From assembly GCA_020849855.1 (NCBI GenBank), contig JADZFO010000034.1, positions 83,557-147,556 on the forward strand: DNA of 64,000 nt, read 5' to 3'. The position numbers and the translations under genes were made by a program. This DNA comes from a bacterium (GTDB lineage Bacteria; 4484-113; JAFGCY01). The notes beneath the pieces were generated by a model that saw only the letters and a list, made by a program, of their open reading frames with translations, had not been told where the DNA came from and did not search any database. How positions within the stretch are numbered: position 1 is the stretch's first letter; every line of letters begins with the position of its first letter. This document shows positions 22,658-30,203 of this stretch, piece by piece.

Positions 22658-23710
22658 TCAGCGCTGCATCCGCCAGGTGGCCGGCCGCGCCCCCCCGTCC
22701 AGCCAGGCTTTCAGCTCATCGCGGTAAGCGCTGATGTAGGCCAGCGCCTGCCGCGCGCTCTTGTTCAGGTCGGCCGCGCTCGGCCCGGGGCGGTCCCCGG
22801 GACCGCCGGACTGATAACTCTCCGGCAGCTCCAGCAGCATGTCAAAGCCGAAGATCTCGCCCTCGAACTCCGCCACATACTGCGGCCCCGCGTCTTCCTT
22901 GCTTTTGTACTTATCAGGCCTCTGCTGCACCGCTGTCGCTGTGGACACGATCCAGTCCATGAAGCGCAGCTCCTCGCGGAAGAAGTCCTTGTACTCATCC
23001 GGCTCCGCGACAAAGGCCGCCAGCCCGGCGTCATAGCGCCGCACCGCACGGTAATGGAAGCCGCCAAGGGTGCCGTCCAGGTTGCGCCGCGTGATCAGCT
23101 CATAGCCATCGTCAGGCCCGCCGGCATCCTCCACCTCGAACCAGCCATACAGCGTCCGGGCCCCGGCCAGGTCAATCACCCGGCCGCTGCCTCCCGCCTC
23201 CAGCACAAAACCGGCCATCGTCGCGTCGTCCAGGCCACTGGTGAAGGACATCACAACAACCAGCGGCGCGTCCTGCCCTTCTCCCGCCGGCCAGATCGCC
23301 ATGCGGGACAGCACACCGCTGCGCTGCTCCGCCGTGATTTCGATCCGCTGGGGGTCCTCATCCTCAAAGCCCACGCCAATGATCGTCAGCACCTCGCTGC
23401 CGCTTGACGTTTCTGCCTGGCTGGTCTGCGCAATCGCAATCGAGGCCCGGCGGGTCTTGCCCCACTTGATATCAAGTACATCCAGCGCGCTGACGTCCGG
23501 CGGGATGACGTAGGCGAACTCTGTGCGGGCCTCTTCCTGGTCCTGGCTCAGGGCCAGCTTCAGCTTTGGGTGGCAGGCCAGCGAAAAGGCTGCGATATCC
23601 AGCTCAACCAGATCCGCTGCCGCGCGCGCCGCTCCGGCCGGAAGGGCCGTGCAAAGCAGCCCCAGCAGCAGCAAAGCGGCCGGGAGACGCAATGATAGGA
23701 TTGATGCCAC
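22658..23710 (-). CDS. secreted protein of unknown function
   Basis: This 350-residue protein has a strong Sec signal (LPAALLLLGLLCTALPAGAARAA). The mature part is a predicted beta-rich domain with acidic loops and no cysteine pairs, which I do not recognise. I place the start at GTG 23710, not at the more upstream in-frame ATGs, because a TACAAT -10 (23725-23720) precedes it by 9 nt, giving a leader of about 3 nt, and the signal peptide then has normal length. It is followed 11 nt later by the two-helix membrane protein gene, and is divergent from the TMEM43-like gene with a 31-nt gap. Confidence 0.7.
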   Translation of the reverse strand: MASILSLRLPAALLLLGLLCTALPAGAARAAADLVELDIAAFSLACHPKLKLALSQDQEEARTEFAYVIPPDVSALDVLDIKWGKTRRASIAIAQTSQAETSSGSEVLTIIGVGFEDEDPQRIEITAEQRSGVLSRMAIWPAGEGQDAPLVVVMSFTSGLDDATMAGFVLEAGGSGRVIDLAGARTLYGWFEVEDAGGPDDGYELITRRNLDGTLGGFHYRAVRRYDAGLAAFVAEPDEYKDFFREELRFMDWIVSTATAVQQRPDKYKSKEDAGPQYVAEFEGEIFGFDMLLELPESYQSGGPGDRPGPSAADLNKSARQALAYISAYRDELKAWLDGGARPATWRMQR

Positions 23711-23719
23711 CAAGCTGTG

Positions 23720-23725
23720 ATTGTA
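23720..23725 (-). promoter_or_regulatory. -10 element of secreted-protein operon (near-leaderless)
   Basis: TACAAT on the minus strand, 9 nt before GTG 23710. It lies within the 31-nt divergent gap to the TMEM43-like gene. Confidence 0.5.
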
Positions 23726-23741
23726 CAAGGGGGAGCAGGCT

Positions 23742-24803
23742 ATGCCTGATCGAATCGTCCGTGAGCGGGGGCGCCGCATCGTCCGCACCAGAGTGCTGGG
23801 GAGCTCGAATCCCGTCGCGCGCTGGGGCCGGGAGAGCAAGGCCACCTGCATGGACAGTTTCGGCGGCTTTTTCCTGGGCATCCTGCTCTTTTGCATCACC
23901 TTTGCCCTGCCCTACTGTGCGGCAACCCAGGAGAAGGACTCCAAAGATATAGCCAAACTGGAGGTCAGGGACGTCGCGGCCGGGGTGCCCTCCGATGGCA
24001 AGGCGCTGATCAGCGGCCCGCTGACCGCCACCAACACGCCGGTACCCCCGCTGGACAGCCGCACCGGCGCCCAGAAGGCCGGCACCACGATCATCTACTA
24101 CCAGTACACGATGGATCTCTGGCAGACCCATACCGAGACCCACACCGAGACCCGCACTGTCACTGAGAACGGCCAGGATATCGAGATCACGGAGGAAGTC
24201 ACCGAGGACGTTTCCGAGTGGGTGAACCAGAGGGACGAGCGGCGCTGGGCCCAGCTCAGCGTGGGCACGGTCATAGTCAATCCCGAGCGCTGCGACATCG
24301 ACCTCCCGGAGATAGAGATCTACCGCCAGGAGCTGCCTAATCAGCGCCGCGAGGTGGTGACAGCCATCCTGCTGCCGGACCAGGTCCTGCTGGCTGCCGA
24401 GCTGCAGTCCGGGCAGGTCGCCCCTGAGCCGGACTTTTACCGGCTGACCACCAAGAGCAAGGACGAGCTGGTCGCCTCATTGAACAGTGCCGAGGAAAGC
24501 AGCCGCTGGATCAAGATCGTGCTCTCGGTGATCCTCTGGACTGTGGCCCTGAACCTGATCGTGGGGCCTGCCATGGTGATCTTCAACATCTTCCCGATCA
24601 AGGCTGTGGGCTGCGGACTGCGGGCGCTGGTCGGCCTGGTCAGCTTCCTGACGGCCCTGGCCCTGACTTTCACCATGTATGTGGCTATCCGCTACTGGTG
24701 GGCAGTCGTGCTGGCCCTGATCCTGCTCACCTGGCTGCTGGTGACAGTTGTAAAGAAAGGCAAGGCTGAGCCGGACCTCAGCGTACCGGAAGATACCGCC
24801 TGA
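23742..24803 (+). CDS. TMEM43-family membrane protein
   Basis: This 353-residue protein has a hydrophobic helix near the N-terminus (FFLGILLFCITFALPYC), a large soluble loop with a Thr/Glu-rich HTETHTETRTVTE stretch and the aromatic YYQYTMDLW/EWVNQRDERRW pattern, and three or four helices at the C-terminus (about 235-340). This topology and the DGKALISGPL/YYQY motifs fit the TMEM43 family (PF07787), an ER/nuclear-envelope protein family with bacterial members of unknown role. ATG 23742 is preceded by GGGGGAG; a later Met before the first helix is possible. Confidence 0.7.
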   Translation: MPDRIVRERGRRIVRTRVLGSSNPVARWGRESKATCMDSFGGFFLGILLFCITFALPYCAATQEKDSKDIAKLEVRDVAAGVPSDGKALISGPLTATNTPVPPLDSRTGAQKAGTTIIYYQYTMDLWQTHTETHTETRTVTENGQDIEITEEVTEDVSEWVNQRDERRWAQLSVGTVIVNPERCDIDLPEIEIYRQELPNQRREVVTAILLPDQVLLAAELQSGQVAPEPDFYRLTTKSKDELVASLNSAEESSRWIKIVLSVILWTVALNLIVGPAMVIFNIFPIKAVGCGLRALVGLVSFLTALALTFTMYVAIRYWWAVVLALILLTWLLVTVVKKGKAEPDLSVPEDTA

Positions 24804-24830
24804 GCTTAGCGGCATTATCTGAAGCGGGGC

Positions 24831-24836
24831 TATAAT
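24831..24836 (+). promoter_or_regulatory. -10 element of hutI (leaderless)
   Basis: A perfect TATAAT lies exactly 6 nt before GTG 24843, so transcription should begin on the start codon. Confidence 0.65.
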
Positions 24837-24842
24837 CCCGCC

Positions 24843-26111
24843 GTGATTGATCTCCTGATAGGCCCCTGCGCGCAGCTTCTCACGCTGGCCGGCGGAAGCG
24901 CCAGAGCGCGCCGCGGGCCCGAAATGGCGCAGCTTGGCCTGCTGGAGCGCGCCGCTCTGGGCATTGACCTGGCCACAGGCACCATCGAGTTCGCCGGTCC
25001 CTGGGAAGCTGTTCCCAGGGACGCAATGGCGCCCGGCTGCCCGGTGATCGACGCCTCGGGCTGCGTCGTCCTGCCGGGCTTTGTGGACAGCCACACACAC
25101 CTGGTTTACGGCGGCTGCCGCGCAGACGAGTTCCACCGCCGCTGCCGCGGCGAGAGCTACCAGCAGATCGCAGAAGCCGGCGGCGGCATCCTGTCCTCGG
25201 TCAAGGCTACCCGCGCCGCCAGCGGCGAAGAGCTGGAGGCGGCTGCCCGCCAGCGCCTGCACTGCTTCTACAGCGCCGGTACCACAACAGTTGAAATCAA
25301 GAGCGGCTATGGCCTGGAGCAGGGGACAGAGATCCGCATGCTGGAGGCAATCAGCCGACTGCGTGAGACTGAGCCTGCCATCATCTGCGCAACCTACATG
25401 GGCGCGCATGCCTTTCCCCCCGGGGCTGATCGCACCGCCTACACTGAGGAAGTCGCAGCGGCCCTCAGCCGGATTGACGAGGACGGCCTGGCTGACTTCT
25501 ATGACATCTTTGTTGACCCACTGGCCTTCGGCCAGGCTGAAGCAGAGAAGATCATTGCCGCGGGCCGCCGCACCGGCATGGGCCTTAAGCTGCATGGCGA
25601 CGAGTTCGGCGATGACGGCACAGCCGCCTGGGGCGCTGCCCTGGGGGCGGTAAGCATCGACCACCTGGGCGGAATCTCAGATGCCGGCATAGAGGCCCTC
25701 GCGCACAGCAACAGCATCGCCACGCTGCTCCCCGGCACCATGTTCTTCACGCGGCACGGCAGCTATGCGCCGGCCCGCCGCATGATCGACGCCGGCTGCG
25801 CCGTCGCGCTGGCCACCGACCACAACCCGGGCAGCAGCATGCTCTATTCCCTGCCCTTTGTCATGACCCTGGCAGCGCTCAACATGGGCATGAGCCCGGA
25901 AGAGTGCATAACGGCCGCAACCATCAACGGCGCCCACGCGCTGCAGCTGGGCTCCATTACAGGCAGCCTTGAGCCCGGCAAGCGGGCTGATGTGGTTATA
26001 GCCGCCGTTCCGGACTACCGCGAGCTGGCCTATCACGTCGGCCGCGACCTGATCCGCGATGTCTTCATCCGCGGCCGGGCGGTCAAGCGCAAGGGCCTGC
26101 CCGCGGTCTGA
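24843..26111 (+). CDS. hutI: imidazolonepropionase
   Basis: This 422-residue amidohydrolase opens the ring of 4-imidazolone-5-propanoate to N-formimino-L-glutamate (third step of histidine breakdown). The metal motif HTHLVYGG (about 84-91), TTTVEIKSGYGLEQGTE, KLHGDEF, the ALATDHNPGSS segment with the catalytic Asp, and the closing GSLEPGKRADVVI are all typical. It is close to the usual ~400-410 residues. The GTG start at 24843 is fixed by the TATAAT 6 nt upstream and by homology of the N-terminus. hutH follows 75 nt downstream with its own promoter; hutU and hutF/G are absent here. Confidence 0.95.
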   Translation: MIDLLIGPCAQLLTLAGGSARARRGPEMAQLGLLERAALGIDLATGTIEFAGPWEAVPRDAMAPGCPVIDASGCVVLPGFVDSHTHLVYGGCRADEFHRRCRGESYQQIAEAGGGILSSVKATRAASGEELEAAARQRLHCFYSAGTTTVEIKSGYGLEQGTEIRMLEAISRLRETEPAIICATYMGAHAFPPGADRTAYTEEVAAALSRIDEDGLADFYDIFVDPLAFGQAEAEKIIAAGRRTGMGLKLHGDEFGDDGTAAWGAALGAVSIDHLGGISDAGIEALAHSNSIATLLPGTMFFTRHGSYAPARRMIDAGCAVALATDHNPGSSMLYSLPFVMTLAALNMGMSPEECITAATINGAHALQLGSITGSLEPGKRADVVIAAVPDYRELAYHVGRDLIRDVFIRGRAVKRKGLPAV

Positions 26112-26157
26112 GTTGGAAACAGCACACTCTGCGCTGAGCGGCGGCGCCAGCATCCGC

Positions 26158-26163
26158 TAACAT
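26158..26163 (+). promoter_or_regulatory. possible -10 element of hutH
   Basis: TAACAT would start transcription near 26170, giving a 17-nt leader that contains GAGGAAGG before ATG 26187. This is a leadered start, in contrast to hutI. Confidence 0.4.
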
Positions 26164-26186
26164 AGCGCCCCGAGGAAGGTAGCCCT

Positions 26187-27749
26187 ATGCCACTGCAGAT
26201 TGACGGCCAGAGCCTGGACATCCACCATATTGAGAAGGTGGCCCGGCACGGCGAAACCCTGACACTCAGCCCCGGAGCGCGTGAAGCCGTGCTGGCCAGC
26301 GAAGCCACTGTGCGCCGTCTGGTCGATTCCGGCGCCGCGATTTATGGCGTCACGACCGGCATCGGCGAGTTCGCCCGCATCCGTGTCAGCCCGGAGCAGG
26401 GCGAAGAGCTGCAGCGCCGCATCATCTTCAGCCACGCGGCCGGCACCGGGGACCCGCAGCCTGTGCCGGTGGTCCGCGCGGCCATGACAGCCCGCGCCAA
26501 CACCCTCAGCAAGGGCTACAGCGGCGTGCGCCTGAGCACAATCGAAACCTACCTGCAGATGCTCAACCGCGGCGTCATCCCGGTCGTGTACGAGAAGGGC
26601 AGCCTTGGCGTATCCGGCGACCTGTCCCCGCTCAGCCAGCTGGCGCTGGTTGTTATCGGCGCGGGCGAAGCCTGGTTCGAAGGAGAGCGCATGCCCGGCG
26701 CCCAGGCCATGGCCCGGGCTGGCATAGAGCCCGTGCGCCTGACCTACAAGGAAGGCCTCGGCCTGATCAACGGCACGCAGATGATGGCCGGTGAGGCCGC
26801 CCTGCTGCTTTGCGATACCGAGCGCCTCTACCAGCATGCCCTGCTGAGCTATGCGATGAGCCTGGAAGCCCTGAAGGCCGTGGGCCAGCCCTTTGACCCG
26901 CGCGTGCACCAGCTCAAGCCCCAGGAGGGCCAGGCATACACCGCCGAGCAGCTGCGCCGGCTCTGGGAAGGCTCTGAGATCCTCGCCGACCCGACCGGGC
27001 GCGTGCAGGACGGCTACTCTGTCCGCTGCACCCCGCAGATCATGGCCCCCTCCTGGCGGGCCCTGCGCAACGCCATTGAGGTGGTGGAAACCGAGATCAA
27101 CAGTGCCGCCGACAACCCGCTCTTCTTCAGCGATTCGACCGAATGCCTCGCCGCGGCGAACTTCCACGGCCAGGCCATCGCCATGGCCATGGACTTCATG
27201 GCCATCGCCACCACCGAGATCGGCAGCCTCGCCGAGCGGCATACCAACCGCCTGCTCAATCCGGTGCTCTCGGGCCTGCCGGACTTCCTCATCGACGGCA
27301 AGGGCCTGAACAGCGGTCTGATGGTGGCGCAGTACACTCAGGCCGCCCTGCTGGCCGAGAACCGCGTATTCAGCCACCCGGCGGTGGTGGACAACGTGTC
27401 CGTCTCGGCCGACCAGGAGGACCACGTCTGCATGGGTTCCGTCTGCGTGCGCAAGTACAAGGAAGTCCTGCGCAACACAGAGGCCATCCTGGCGATCCAG
27501 TTCCTTTGCGCCGCCCAGGCCCTGGATTTCCGCCTGCGCGGCGTCGGCATGGGCAGCGCTCCGGCGGGAGGTGACCCGGCGGCCGGCTCCTCTTCCCCGG
27601 CCTGGAAGCTGGGGCGTGGCACTGGCGCGGCCTATGAGCTCATCCGCAATACCGTCAGCTTCATGGAAGAGGACCGCCCGCTGGTCAACGACATCGAAAA
27701 GATCGCTGACATGGTGCGCAGCGGGACTCTCCTGGCGGCCCTGGCCTAG
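26187..27749 (+). CDS. hutH: histidine ammonia-lyase
   Basis: This 520-residue enzyme deaminates histidine to trans-urocanate. YGVTTGIGEFA and the cofactor loop GSLGVSGDLSPLS are present; the cofactor loop covers residues 142-144 as Val-Ser-Gly, where the family normally has Ala-Ser-Gly cyclising to the MIO prosthetic group. The Ser and Gly are in place. The later DNPLF, FHGQ and QEDHVCMGS motifs match the HAL active site. GAGGAAGG precedes ATG 26187. The pairing with hutI supports a histidine rather than phenylalanine substrate, although aromatic lyases share the fold. Confidence 0.9.
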   Translation: MPLQIDGQSLDIHHIEKVARHGETLTLSPGAREAVLASEATVRRLVDSGAAIYGVTTGIGEFARIRVSPEQGEELQRRIIFSHAAGTGDPQPVPVVRAAMTARANTLSKGYSGVRLSTIETYLQMLNRGVIPVVYEKGSLGVSGDLSPLSQLALVVIGAGEAWFEGERMPGAQAMARAGIEPVRLTYKEGLGLINGTQMMAGEAALLLCDTERLYQHALLSYAMSLEALKAVGQPFDPRVHQLKPQEGQAYTAEQLRRLWEGSEILADPTGRVQDGYSVRCTPQIMAPSWRALRNAIEVVETEINSAADNPLFFSDSTECLAAANFHGQAIAMAMDFMAIATTEIGSLAERHTNRLLNPVLSGLPDFLIDGKGLNSGLMVAQYTQAALLAENRVFSHPAVVDNVSVSADQEDHVCMGSVCVRKYKEVLRNTEAILAIQFLCAAQALDFRLRGVGMGSAPAGGDPAAGSSSPAWKLGRGTGAAYELIRNTVSFMEEDRPLVNDIEKIADMVRSGTLLAALA

Positions 27750-27773
27750 CCGTCTCCAGTGACGCAGGTTTCT

Positions 27774-27893
27774 CTAGTGACGCAGGGCAAGGAGCGCCAG
27801 TAGCAGGAGGCCAAAGAAGCTCATGATTCCCAGCAGGCCAAGGCCCGCCCGTCTGCGCATCCTCATCCGTCGCATCCTGCGAAAAGCAAACAT
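27774..27893 (-). CDS. possible 39-residue Arg-rich single-pass membrane peptide
   Basis: The ORF encodes MFAFRRMRRMRMRRR followed by a hydrophobic stretch (GLLGIMSFFGLLLLALLAL) and RH-stop. A GAGG lies 9 nt upstream of the ATG at 27893; an in-frame ATG lies 3 codons earlier. The positive-inside layout is that of a small membrane protein. No promoter is obvious, and the region could also be non-coding. It fills the hutH to tRNA-Gly interval. Confidence 0.35.
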   Translation of the reverse strand: MFAFRRMRRMRMRRRAGLGLLGIMSFFGLLLLALLALRH

Positions 27894-27998
27894 CTGATCC
27901 ATCCTCAGCGCTGGTTGCGCTGCAGCGGCTTGGATCACACAGGCCGGGCCGGAGTTTCAGCCAGCGGGGACACAGCAGTCGCAGGGCGAAACTTTGCC

Positions 27999-28027
27999 TT
28001 GACAAGCGCGCGGTCCTTCGGTATAAA
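27999..28027 (+). promoter_or_regulatory. sigma70-type promoter of tRNA-Gly(GCC)
   Basis: TTGACA (27999-28004), 17 bp, TATAAA (28022-28027). The predicted start near 28034 is 5 nt before the tRNA. Confidence 0.8.
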
Positions 28028-28038
28028 TACCGTCCCAC

Positions 28039-28113
28039 GCAGGAGTAGTTCAGTGGTAGAACACTTCCTTGCCAAGGAAGGGGTCGCGAGTTCGAACCTC
28101 GTCTCCTGCTCCA
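28039..28113 (+). tRNA. tRNA-Gly (anticodon GCC), CCA encoded
   Basis: Acceptor GCAGGAG/CTCCTGC, anticodon loop around TTGCCAA with GCC, T-loop TTCGAAC, discriminator T28110, CCA at 28111-28113. Confidence 0.95.
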
Positions 28114-28153
28114 TTTTCTTTCCCAGCCCGGCCGCCCTGCGGTTCTGGCGCGC

Positions 28154-28357
28154 CTAGATTCCTGATCCTCTGCGCTTCAGCCAGAGTATGTAGTCCACAT
28201 ACTGCATGGAAACCAGCGGGTGGGTGTCAAATACTTCCCAGCCCTCAGCGCCAAGCGCATTCAGCTCCGTCATCAGCGCCGCTGTCTCCTGCACGAACTT
28301 CTCATCAGTCAACAGCCACTGCCGCAGCCTGAAAGTCCTGTATTCCCAGCTCTGCAT
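28154..28357 (-). CDS. DUF4177-like small protein
   Basis: This 67-residue protein starts MQSWEYRTFRL and contains LNALGAEGWEVFDTHP, matching the 'WEYK...LN.LGAEGWE' pattern of DUF4177, a small beta-alpha fold of unknown function. ATG 28357 is preceded by GGGAG. It lies on the minus strand between tRNA-Gly and uppP, with no partner gene that would suggest a role. Confidence 0.75.
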   Translation of the reverse strand: MQSWEYRTFRLRQWLLTDEKFVQETAALMTELNALGAEGWEVFDTHPLVSMQYVDYILWLKRRGSGI

Positions 28358-28486
28358 CCATTACTCCCGATTGTGTTTGACAGGACAGCGGCAAAGGCAG
28401 CGCCCGGCTGCCGCAGCAAGAATAACACCCTTGGGGGCGGAGTTTTTGCAGCTGCCCGGCCGGTCAATCCAGGCGGGCTTCAGTGC

Positions 28487-28492
28487 TACAAT
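28487..28492 (+). promoter_or_regulatory. -10 element of uppP (leaderless)
   Basis: TACAAT lies 7 nt before GTG 28500. Confidence 0.6.
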
Positions 28493-28499
28493 CCCGCGC

Positions 28500-29303
28500 G
28501 TGGAAATCCTCGAGTACGCCCTGCTGGGCCTCTTGCAGGGCCTGACCGAGTTCCTGCCCGTCAGTTCAAAGAGCCATCTTCTGCTCGCCCAGCACTGGCT
28601 GGGCCTCAACCCCCGCGGCGTCGTCACTGAAATCTCCCTGCACGTCGCCACCCTGCTGTCCGTGCTGCTGGTCTACCGCGGCGAGCTGCTGCGCATCTTT
28701 CGCGAGCGCGACTGGGCCTATATCGGCCGCCTCGCTTTGGCTACATGTGTCACCGTCGCGCTGATCCTGCCCCTCAAGGACCGCATCGAAGCCCTCGCCG
28801 ACAGCCCGGCGGTGATCCCCTGGACCGGCGGCCTGCTACTGGTGACGGCCCTCTGGCTGATCCTGGCCGACCTGCGGATCCGCCGCAGCAAGGCTGCGGC
28901 GACTCCTCGCCGACCGCTGAGCTGGCTGGGGGCCGCCCTGGTCGGCCTGGCCCAGGGCATCGCCATCCTGCCCGGCATCAGCCGCTCCGGCTCCACCATC
29001 GGCGCCGGCCTGCAGCTTGGCGAGGACCGGGAGAATGCGGCGCGCTTCAGCTTCCTGCTCTCTGTGCCGGTCATCCTAGGCGCGGCTGTTCTGAGCCTTG
29101 GCGACTTCAAGGACGCCCTAGCAGCCGGCGCTAACGGCGGCGGAGACCTGAACCTGGCCGGGCTGGCAGTCGCATTCGTGGTAGCGCTGCTCAGCGGTGT
29201 TGGCGCGATCTACCTTGTGCTCTGGATGCTGCGCCGGGCCAGCCTGCTGTGGTTCGCCGGCTATTGCGTGCTGCTGGGCTGCGTCACCCTGATCCTGCGC
29301 TGA
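28500..29303 (+). CDS. uppP: undecaprenyl-diphosphatase
   Basis: This 267-residue integral membrane enzyme (BacA family) dephosphorylates undecaprenyl pyrophosphate to recycle the lipid carrier for peptidoglycan. Signature regions are GLTEFLPVSSKSHLLL near the N-terminus and LPGISRSGSTIGAGL in the middle, with about eight hydrophobic helices. Longer in-frame extension upstream exists, but GTG 28500 begins exactly where homologues start (VEILEYALLGLLQG) and is placed 7 nt after a TACAAT, so the mRNA is predicted leaderless. It is overexpressed in bacitracin resistance in other bacteria. Confidence 0.95.
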   Translation: MEILEYALLGLLQGLTEFLPVSSKSHLLLAQHWLGLNPRGVVTEISLHVATLLSVLLVYRGELLRIFRERDWAYIGRLALATCVTVALILPLKDRIEALADSPAVIPWTGGLLLVTALWLILADLRIRRSKAAATPRRPLSWLGAALVGLAQGIAILPGISRSGSTIGAGLQLGEDRENAARFSFLLSVPVILGAAVLSLGDFKDALAAGANGGGDLNLAGLAVAFVVALLSGVGAIYLVLWMLRRASLLWFAGYCVLLGCVTLILR

Positions 29304-29314
29304 GCGGCCAGCCC

Positions 29315-29320
29315 TACAAT
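29315..29320 (+). promoter_or_regulatory. -10 element of VOC gene (leaderless)
   Basis: TACAAT lies exactly 6 nt before ATG 29327. Confidence 0.6.
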
Positions 29321-29326
29321 TGAGGC

Positions 29327-29719
29327 ATGTCTCCGGCCCTGAAACAGCCCCTCGGCAGCCTGCATGTGCACCGCGTTGTGCTGGAGATGAAGCGCTCCAT
29401 CGACTGGTACGTCACCACGCTTGGGCTGTTCTATGACCACGGCGTGCGCGACACCGCCTGGCTTAGCGCACCAGGCCTCATCCTGACCCTCAGCCCCGGC
29501 AGCCCTGAACCCGACCCGCAGGCCTACTTCGGCTTTGCCCTCGCTACGCCGGAAGAGCTGGACAGCACCTATCAGCGCCTGCACAGCCGTTTCGAGCGTC
29601 TCAGCGGCCCGGCGGATATCGCCGGCGGCCGGCCCTTCTTCTTCACTTACGACCCCGACGACTACCCCATCATCTTCAGCTACCAGAAGATGGACTACCC
29701 GGAGAAATGGAAGGTTTAG
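29327..29719 (+). CDS. VOC-family (glyoxalase/bleomycin-resistance fold) protein
   Basis: This 130-residue protein has the beta-alpha-beta-beta-beta layout of one vicinal-oxygen-chelate module pair: LHVHRVVLEMKRSIDWYVTTLGLF at the start and RPFFFTYDPDDYPIIFSYQ near the end. A His from the first strand and acidic residues could bind metal, but the substrate is not inferable. The start is fixed by the leaderless promoter. Its last 13 nt overlap the next gene, so the two are co-translated. Confidence 0.85.
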   Translation: MSPALKQPLGSLHVHRVVLEMKRSIDWYVTTLGLFYDHGVRDTAWLSAPGLILTLSPGSPEPDPQAYFGFALATPEELDSTYQRLHSRFERLSGPADIAGGRPFFFTYDPDDYPIIFSYQKMDYPEKWKV

Positions 29720-30147
29720 GCAGCTTTGACCGTGAGAACCGGCGAATAGCCTTCGTCTGGGGCATGCTGGGCGTTTTGGTACTGCTGGGCTTCTTCGCCA
29801 ACAGCGCAGAAAGCCGCTGGCGCTATAGCCAGGGGCAGCGGGTCAGGATGCTTGTGCTGAGCCTGGAGCAGCACCGCAGGATGCAGGATGAGTACAAGCT
29901 TGTTGAGGCCAGCGCGCCGCTGGACAGCCCGGCCAGCCATGTAATGCCAGGCGACTCACTCTTCTACAATCACCAGCCTGGGGATGTGATCGAGGTCCTG
30001 ATGCTCCCCGGCACAATCAAGGTGCAATCAGCAGACGGGCTGGAATACTGGAGCGGCCGCACAGAGGTCAACTGGCTGATGGCCCTGCTGCTGGCGGCCC
30101 TGGTGACCAGCATCTGGATCTGGCTGAGACAGCCAGCCAGGGCTTAG
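29707..30147 (+). CDS. two-helix membrane protein, DUF3592-like
   Basis: This 146-residue protein has a hydrophobic helix at about 13-30, an extracytoplasmic loop of roughly 85 residues with a beta-rich pattern (GDSLFYNHQPGDVIEVLMLPG), and a second helix at about 121-138 followed by RQPARA. The layout resembles DUF3592-type proteins. It overlaps the VOC gene by 13 nt. Function is unknown. Confidence 0.6.
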   Translation: MEGLGSFDRENRRIAFVWGMLGVLVLLGFFANSAESRWRYSQGQRVRMLVLSLEQHRRMQDEYKLVEASAPLDSPASHVMPGDSLFYNHQPGDVIEVLMLPGTIKVQSADGLEYWSGRTEVNWLMALLLAALVTSIWIWLRQPARA

Positions 30148-30191
30148 CGGATGCGCGAAGCGAGCCTGCCCGGGGCTCACTTTCAGCGCGC

Positions 30192-30197
30192 TACAAT
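30192..30197 (+). promoter_or_regulatory. -10 element of repeat-protein gene (leaderless)
   Basis: TACAAT lies exactly 6 nt before ATG 30204. Confidence 0.6.
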
Positions 30198-30203
30198 CGA
30201 ACC

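Noticed and set aside
28206-28499. 98-residue N-terminal extension of uppP
   Set aside because: It overlaps the DUF4177-like gene on the other strand, is not hydrophobic like UppP, and GTG 28500 starts exactly where homologues do.
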